This document shows, one piece after another, positions 52,456 to 61,400 of a stretch of 64,000 bases of DNA. The stretch's first letter is position 1. The number at the start of each line of letters is the position of its first letter. The position numbers were made by a program, and so were the translations under genes. The notes beneath the pieces were generated by a model. It saw only the letters and a program-made list of their open reading frames with translations, was not told the origin of the DNA and searched no databases. This DNA is from Aldrovandia affinis. Taxonomy: Eukaryota; Chordata; Actinopteri; Notacanthiformes; Halosauridae. The stretch spans positions 8,001,157-8,065,156 of the forward strand of contig JAINUG010000014.1 in assembly GCA_029706075.1 (NCBI GenBank). The letters are read 5' to 3'.

Positions 52456-55400
52456 TTTAAACCTAACTTTTCTTTTTCTGTGTTACAGGTACGGTGTGCA
52501 GCTGCCAACAATGATATCTATTACAATGTTACTACACTGATCTCTTGCACTAACCATGATTAATCTTACCATGTATATGTGCACTTTTTGTACCTTAACG
52601 GCGATGCAATTGGTGTAACATTAAGAAAAGACTGTTTACCCTCGACCAGTCTCAGCGTAGCCCCGGCTTTGAGGCCTTTCACAGCCTGCAGCTCTGAGAG
52701 TGGGTCCAACGTGATTCCGGAGAAGGACAGGGAGAGGCAGGTCCGGGGAGACACCTCCTCCCGTGCCAGCACAGTCATGATGGTGTCCTGGACCAGCCAG
52801 AATCCGTGCACCTGTACAAAACAAACAGCATAGCACAGCTGTGCGAAAGGCTGTGGACTTGTGTAATAGTTCGAAGTGAGACGGAGCTCCATCTACCGGG
52901 GAAAAGAGAGCAGTGCATTCTGGGACGAGCAGACTCCCGGGAAGCGAGTGAAGAAAGTTGCCGACTGCTGCTGTCCCTGCGATCTCCGTTCTCCACTAGT
53001 TATAACTCATAGTGTAAAGTTATAGTTGGGTGTAGATATTTGCATTGTGTTACATTGTGTTACATATTTAGCTGCCATTTACTGAGGCTGGTAGTTATTA
53101 GCTCATTCATTATGCACTATATGTAGGTTATGGGAGCTGTGTATGGATGATGTGTTGGAGTGCTGTTAACATATGTTAATTGTACCTCCTATTTGTTTAT
53201 CTTTCAGAACCACACACACACATGCATATGCAGTATACGCTTTCATTTACAAACACAATTGTAAAGGGTTGATTGCTTTAATAAATGACCAAAGAAGAGA
53301 GAAGTTGTCTGCCTATGTATTCTGACCAACACAAGGGGGTGAATAGAGAACCAAAATAAGAGGATATACAGTCCATCGTAGCCTCTCCAATATTGGTCCT
53401 TCGAGCCGGATTGCTTCAACTATACTCCCGAGATGCCAACACCCATCGGCGGAGCCCACTCCAAGCAGGACAGACATCCACCATGTTATGAAGTAGACTG
53501 TGTGGGCTACGAACCACGAGCTACACAGCACTATGGCACTGCACATGAAGAATATGAGTAACAAGAGGAGGGAGCCACTGGAATGATGCCTCTCACCGTT
53601 CCTCATGCTACCCCACACTCTCGTCACCATGGGAGGAATCCGGATGAACAGGACAGCACATACAGGGAATTCAGGGAGCTGCCAGCACTCTTCAGAGATG
53701 AGCTGAAGGTAATCAGGAGGGAGAACATGCTGCTTTATGAGTCCCAGCAGGTGATTCACAGAGACTATAAGCGGCTTCATGAGGTAAAGGAGGACATGAG
53801 AAAGCTAGTGGAGACTGTCTGCAGTACCAAGGAAGCCCAGCCAGCTGCAGTCAGCCACGCCACCACACAACCCATTCCACAACTGCCCAGCCTAGGAGCC
53901 TGGCCTGTCAGCACTCCTTCGCCGGTCTACTTACCCCCTCCAGTAGAAGAGAATGATGGAGTGGAGTGGCCTGAGACTCCACATTCATAGCCTGAGGAGG
54001 AAAGGCAGCCAGTAAAGTATCACATGGTGGACCTCCTGGACAAGGTAATGCACGAGTACCACACGGATTGCTGGCAACCAGAAAAACCAGCCACCAACTA
54101 TCACCCTGCTCCCTCCAGAGACCCTCCACCCTGGAAGCACCACAACGAACCAGTCCCTGCGGAGGACTGCCAACCTCCTCCACGAGCCAGCTCTATGCCA
54201 TACCCACCCTATCCAGGTACACAGATCCAGCAGCCCAAACCACATTGGGCTCTCCCTCACTCAGCAACTTATGCAGAGCGGGGTTCACCAGCCAGTGGAG
54301 AGCAGAGCACTCACCAGCTCCTAGACAAGGTCCTCCCACATGGGCACCCAGGCCAGAAGATCAACCGCCTATGTGATCTCCTTATGACACAGCAGCTGGA
54401 TCAGAGCCAACATATAGGGGCCGAGGCCAACCATTCCCAACTTCAGTACTCGAGACCCCAGTCAGTTCACTCGGCTGAAGATTGCTCTAAGAAACCTGCC
54501 AGCCAACGCGACTGAGCTTTCCAAGTACCAGATCTTAGTGGATCACCTGAAACTGGAGGAGGCATGCCTAGTGACCAACTCATACCTCAACTCCCTGACC
54601 CAAGACTCTGACACAAAGCATCCCTCAATGAGAAGTATGGACAGCCGCACCAACTTGCTCTGAAGATAATTGGTAGTGTTATGGATTCACCTGACGTTTG
54701 TCATGGAGACACTGCCACCTTCGAGAAGTTCGCTCTACAGGTCCAGTCCTTAGTGGGCATGCTGAAGACACTGGGTCCGGAGGGCGACAGTGAGCTAAGG
54801 TGTGGGTCTCATCTAGCACGTCTACTCAGTAAGTTACCCCCTGAGATGAGGTCAGACTTCCACCACTGCATGTTTCACCGACCAGGCACCGTCTACACCC
54901 TACATGACTCTTCTGAGTGACTTCGATGGCCAGACATCAGGCAAGGGGCAGAAAGAGAAGCACCAGCAGAAGTTTGAGGGAAGGGGAAGCACACAGCCTC
55001 TATTCTTCATGGAGCTAAGGAGAGTCCAGAGAAGAACATGTCCTCCACCTTGGAGGAGAGGTAAAGCCAAGCTGTACTGTCCATATTGTGAAAGCACTGA
55101 ACATGACCTCAGCCAGTGCTCAGCCATCCAGAAGCTCACTAATAGTGGATCCAGACTAACAAGAAATGCTGGCAATGTGGAAGGTCCCATCCTGCGGCCT
55201 CAGCCAGGGTAAGCATCTACAAGTCCTTCATGAGATTAACGCCAGAACAACTAAGAAGGCACACAAAGAGGAGAGTTGCCTGGAAAGCACAGCCACAGAG
55301 GTGCTGTACCTGGACAGACTGACTGACTGCTGTGTCCTGCTGAAGGTGGTCAGAGTGCTCCTACACGGGGACAGTACTCTCGACACCTATGCTATACTGG

Positions 55401-58400
55401 ACGACGGGTCAGAGCGCACCATGCTCCTTCCAGCTGCCACGTGGAAGCTTGGACTTCAGGGGACCCCAGAAGACCTAGCTCTGAGGAACATCCGGCAGGG
55501 CATCCAGACCAGACCTCCATGGCGCATCAGTGTCATTCCGCATCTCCCGCGCATCACAGCTAAAGAGGAGTTTTCTCATTGAAGGAGCCTTCACAGCTAC
55601 TTGGCTTAGACTAGCAGACCATTCCTATCCAGTAGCCAGTCTCCAGAGAAGGTACAAGCACCTAGTTAGTCTGCTCCGACAGCAGTTTGACCGCACCAAG
55701 CCTCTCGTCCACTTTGGCGCGGACCATCCTCAGCTGATCACCGCCATCGAGCCACTGAGGTTGGGTCCTCTGGGTGGGCCAGCCGCTATTCGGACCAGAT
55801 TGGGTTGGACGTCCATAGCCCCAGAAAACTGAGCTGTTCAGAAATGTGGAGAAGCTCTGGCAGGTAGACATTCTTCCCTACAGGAATGAGAATGTGGTGA
55901 CCCAGTCCAGGCAGGACCATGAAGCTGTCGTCTTGCTCGAAGCCAAGACAGTATACGTAGAGGTAGACAGAGTGCTCTGCTATGCTACCCCATTGCTCCC
56001 GAAATAAAGACATGCCCTCCTTCTGAGCTCCAAAGGAGGCGGTGATGCCAAGCCTCAGAAGCACAGAAAGATGGCTCGCCAAGGACCCAGAGTGAGCCAC
56101 GGCTTACAGCGCAGAGATTCAGAAGTTGATCCAGACAGGCTCAGCATCTAAGTTAAGCTTCAGCGCACTCAACAATGAAGGAGAATCGTGATACATCTCC
56201 ACCACATGGTGAATCACAATGGCAAGAATCCTTATATTTAATTTATCTTTCCAGTTCCAGGGCCTGAACCTGAATGAGTCCCTGCTGCCTGGTCCAACAC
56301 TGGGTGCGTCACTCCTGGGAGTACTACTTCACTTCCGTGAGCATCTGAGGACAGGCTCCTCTTGCGATTTGTGTGGTGCGACGTAAAGAGATGAGCCCCC
56401 AGACGTCTTCAAGTAGAAGGTACTTCCCTTTGGTACCACCTGTAGCCCATGCTGCGCGACCTTCGCACAGTAGAAGCATGTCACACATCATAGTGAGCCT
56501 TGCGACGACATTCAATCTTCGGTGTAAAAACTGCCTCCAGAGCCTTCCAACCCCAGCTGAGACCAGACTGCTAGTAGACAGCTAGTAGACAAGCTAGCAG
56601 AGCTCCTAGAATCTGGCGGGTTTGAGCTCCGCCAGTGGATCAGCAACATGCAGAGCATCGTCAATCACCTACCAAAGGAGGCCAGATCTGACAGCCTAGA
56701 GCTCTGGCTAGACTAAGACAAAGCAGAGGCTCCAGAATCTACCTTAGGGCTCAGCTGGCACTGCCAGTCTGACACCTTAGGGTACAAGCATTAACCAGTA
56801 GTCTATGGACTGCCGACTATGCGGAATGTGTACAAGGTACTAGCCAGCTAGTATGACCCCTGGGATTCATTCTGCCCTACACCACCCGTGCCAAGGTACT
56901 GGTCCAACGCCTCTGGGACAAACACCTGGACTGGGATGACCCCCTCCTACCTCAGGATCTCCTGCAGGCCTGAAACGACTGGGAAGGAGAACTGCGAGTG
57001 GTATCATCTATCCAGCCAGGGGCCGCTGTTTCTTCTCTAACCTCCAGATGAGTGGTCAGTGAAGCCAAACACCCAATCGGAGGGGGACGCCTCAGAGCTC
57101 CGAAAGACAACCTTCTGCGGAGTCACCTCTGCAGTTGCTAGACCCCAAGCCCCAGACGTCAGCCAGTGTAACACTTGGAAGGAACTCCGAGAAGTGACAG
57201 CACGGGTGCAGCATGGGGCGACAGGCTAAGGCCCAGGCCCAGGCCCCACTGCCTCCATCTACCAGAAAGCTGAGACCCTCATCCTCCAGAGAGCTCAAGA
57301 AGACAGTTTCCTGGATGAGCTGTGTCTCCTTAAAGCAGTGAAGCCTATTCAGTCCAGTAGCCGCTTAATTACCTTGTCCCCTGAGCTTGATGAGCCCTGA
57401 GAGAGCTCATCCAAGTTGGTGGAAGGCTCCGTCGAGCTGAGGATCTAGAGCATGGAACTTTTTACCCCATTGTCCTAGATCCCAGTCATCTATCCACTAA
57501 ACTCCTGATCCAAGACTATGACAGCTGTCTCTGCCATCCTGGCCCTGAGTGAGTATTCACTGAGATCATACTGGATCCTGCAGGGGCGTGAGGCTGTCCG
57601 CCACTATCAGCACACATGCAAAGAATGCCACCAATGGAAGTCCGGACCTAATGTCTCCAAGATGGCTGACCTGCCAGCTGCACGTCTCTGCCTCTTCAAG
57701 CTGGCATTCCATTCCACAGGCTTGGGACTGTTTTGGATCATTCCAGGTCAAGGTGGGGGAGTGCATTGAGAAAAGATGGGGGGCAATCTTTAAGTGCTTC
57801 ACCACCAGAGTCTCCTGACTAGTATCGACCTTGACTCCTTCCTTATGGCCCTGAGAAGAATCATTGCCCGCCGAGGGACTCCTGCTGAGTTGTTTTCTGA
57901 TCAGGGAACAAACTTCTGAGGAGGAGAGAAGGAGCTACGCAAGGCCTCGCTGGCTTGTCTGTCGATTTGCAAGAGCATCTTGCAAAGCAGAAGATTGCCT
58001 TTCACTTCAACTCATCTGCCGCACCGCACTTTTGAGGAGTCTGGGAAAGAGATTCGCAGCTGTGAGAAAGGCTGTGGACTTGTATAATAGTTCAAAGTGA
58101 GAAGAAGAGACAGAGCTCCGTCTGCTCTCCAAACGAGAGCAGTGCATTGTGGGACGAGCAGACTCCCGGGAAGGGAGTGAAGAAATTTGCCGACTGCTAC
58201 TGTCCCTGCGATCTCCGTTCTCCGCTAGTTATAACCCATCATTTATAGTTATAGTTGGGTGTAGATATTTACATTGTATTGAGTCCCATGTGCGTCTATG
58301 ACCACAGTAAGTGCCCACATTTACGTATTATTATAGATGTATTCTGGTTAGAGAAACCACACGTTAGAAGCTAGTTTAACGAGACATCATGGGTAACACA

Positions 58401-61400
58401 TCATGCTGTTCATTCTTCAGCTGTTGCCTTACATGTGTTAGTTATTATCATCCACTGATATGGGTGTAAATTACGTTTAGCATGTTTGAGTATTTATTGT
58501 GGGATGTACAATGCATATATTGAATAGCCGTAATACAGCTAATATCAGTGCATGCTCCGTGCATGTTCAGCACGTGTTCTGTGCCCTCTCGTGGTGGCAT
58601 TTCTTTGATGTTTATTTGGTAATGCATAGGGCAGTTTAGCTGCCATTTACTGACACTGGTAGTTATTAGCTCATTCATTGTGCACTGTATGTAGGTTATG
58701 GGTGCTGGGTATGGATGATGTGTTGGAGTGCTGTTACATATGTTAATTGTACTTCCTATTTGTTTATCTTTTGTTTATCACACACACACGCATATACTGT
58801 ATACGCCTTGATTTAACAACACAATTGAAAAGGGTTGATTGCTTTAATAAACGTCCAAAGAAGAGAGAAGTTGTCTGCCTATGTGTTCTGACCGACGCAA
58901 GGGGGTGAATAGGGAACCAAACTAAGAGGATATACAGTCCTTAGTAGCCTCTCCAATAACAGCACACACTGTTCTCACCCTGAGTGGCAAGCTAGCACAG
59001 GCGTCCCACACAACAGCACAGCCCCATGCTTGCACCGTCACAGCCGGCTACCTCCACACACTGATGCAAAAACACACTCACTGTCACGTCCGACAACTCA
59101 CACACACACTATGCAAAACACACACCATCACGGCGTGACTACTCACACACACACTATGCAAACAATAGGATTGCTCTGTGAAGGTTGTGTTCCCACACTC
59201 ACGGAGAGAAAGAGAGAAATGCTGCTGACAGTCAGGGAAAACCGCCAAACCTTCACCCTCCGATTGGCTGGGAGGAATTACGTGAAGCAACACTTTTAAG
59301 TGAATTGGGAAATGCGAGTGCATTGAGCCACGTTTGAGCTCTTCACCTCTAGTTCAAAGGGCTCGATGCCCGCCCCCTGGATCTTCACAGGAAATGATGC
59401 GTCTTCCAACCGGCCTGGCTCCTCCTTGGTTCCCACGGCACCATTCACAGCTCTCTTTCCATTCGTTGGTTGAGCGATATCTGATTGCAGGGAATTCATT
59501 TGATTGGTCAAGTGATACAAAGTGCGGCTACAGTGCAGGGGGGCGGGGATAACGTCCCCACATTGCAGCAAAACTCAATCTGTATGGCCCAATAAACAGC
59601 TTAGTATTTCTGGGCCCGTATGTAGTCAAGTCATGTCAAGTCAAGTTATCTGTCATATGTATACATATGTATATGTATACAGGGGAATGCATTGCAACAT
59701 TGAAATGCTTACTCGTGTTAAAAACTCAGTAAAGTACAAATACAAATACAACACACAAGATAAGAACATATACAAACATTGCAGATGGACAGATAGGCAG
59801 ATGAGTTCATAAATAAATCATAAATAATAAATAGATAAATGCAAGTGTGCGTGTTAAAGTGTGTGTGTGCGAGTCCTTGGTGTCAGGGGTTGTACCTAGG
59901 ATCAGTTTCCCCCTGTCCATATCCTAACCTTATTCATTATGAGCTAAAATACAAAACTGATCCTAGATCAGCACTCCCACTCTGAGATGTTTTATACATA
60001 CTAGCCCTGATCTAGGATCAGTATAGCTTTTTAGCTCATAATGGATGAGGTTAGGATATGGAAAAGGGAAACCTGATCCAAGATCAGTACTCTGAGATGT
60101 TTTATACGTACGGGCCCAGATCCACAAAACTCAATGAGTACAGTTGGAAAATACAGAAATGAAGGGGGAGGGAGAGATATTGGATTGGGTGGAGCAACAG
60201 AGGGACACCATTAACGGGTGAACCAGTCAAATCCAGGGAGAGAAAAGCTGACAGAACAGAAATAGAAGGAGCCAGCTGACAGGGACGGTGAAGACCCTTC
60301 AGGGTATTTCAGCCAGTTATTCAAGAACAACTCGGAGGGGGACGGCAGAGGATTATACAAATTCTGCCAGATAACACTAACCGCTGAGGGACCTCAACCT
60401 CAACCTTTTATTCCTCCAAAACATTTTTTTTGAGAACTGCCTGCATAAGCAGTGTAGTGTAGTGTAGACGAGGTCACTGTTAAAACAACTCACACAAAAA
60501 AATATATTTTTACCAGATGGTCCTTATACAATATATATATATATACACGGTATATACTAGTTATCACAGGCGTTCACTCGCTTGCAATTTTGCTCCAATA
60601 TATCAATGTTTAGGGGTCGCGCACAGTGAATGAATAACTCAGTATAAATAGGGTTATTAATTCACTGTGCGCGACCCCTAAACATTGATATATTGAACGG
60701 ATTGAACTTCAGATTTTTATACTGCCAGGTTTTCTCATTAAGTGGATCAAAATTGCAAGCGAGCAAACACATGTGACAACTTAATGTTTTTTGACGCACC
60801 CTAATATATATATATATATATACATATTTAAAATATACAGAATCTACAGGTAAATCTAACAATGGTGTTTGTTGTGCAGAATTTATGGGTTTTAAATTCC
60901 TACACTTCTCTTCAATGGCTTAGATGAAGTGCATGCCACCTTCTGCAAAAAGATCAGTTTGATTAGAAATAATTTTTCTTGGGGGGGTTTTCATGTTCAA
61001 GAGCAAAACCGCACGCTCACCGAGGGCTGGCAGCGTCCTCACCCCCCGGGAGAAAGCACGGCCTGTCATCACGATTTAATCTCCCATAACGCAAGTCCCA
61101 TCTTGAATCCGGGGGGAATCCGTTTGAACACGACACCTGGAGAATTTGCCTACCAGGGTGGATCCCACCCTGTCCTGGCAGGAGTACAGAGGCACAGGGC
61201 CGTGTCACGACGCCACCCCCAGGCTGCCTGCCAGATGCCAAACCTGCCGTGTGCCTCCCTGATCCATTTGACGCCCGGCTCACAGTGGAGTGACATCCAT
61301 TCAGCCCTTCTCTACGGACTCGCTCGATTAGTCACCAGTTTGACTCAATGAGCAGCTCCCGTCATACTTGCTCTGCCAGCTACGTGAGATGTCACATATC

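Larger units (their letters stand above)
52840..58958 (+). mobile_element. BEL/Pao-type LTR retrotransposon, full length but degenerate
   Basis: A 5-bp target duplication ACAGC lies at 52835-52839 and 58959-58963. The two LTRs start TGTG and end CCAATA. Downstream of the 5' LTR is a tRNA-primer-like site TGGTCCTTCGAGCC (53394). The internal region runs in BEL/Pao order on the plus strand: gag-like frames from 53583, a CX2CX4HX4C zinc knuckle (about 55078-55120), an aspartic protease with DDGS (about 55400), reverse transcriptase pieces (55700-56500) and an integrase part with SDQGTNF (about 57900). Several stops and frame changes break it, so it is not autonomous. It is antisense to the CLU-like host gene, in its second intron counted from the tentative first exon. 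Confidence 0.93.

Noticed and set aside
53583..58060. Intact retroviral or retrotransposon polyprotein
   Set aside because: Frames are interrupted many times and no envelope-like segment is seen. It is a decayed BEL/Pao element, not an endogenous retrovirus.
60929..61351. 140-codon plus open frame
   Set aside because: No recognisable family or splice partner; composition looks like chance. Left as unassigned sequence.
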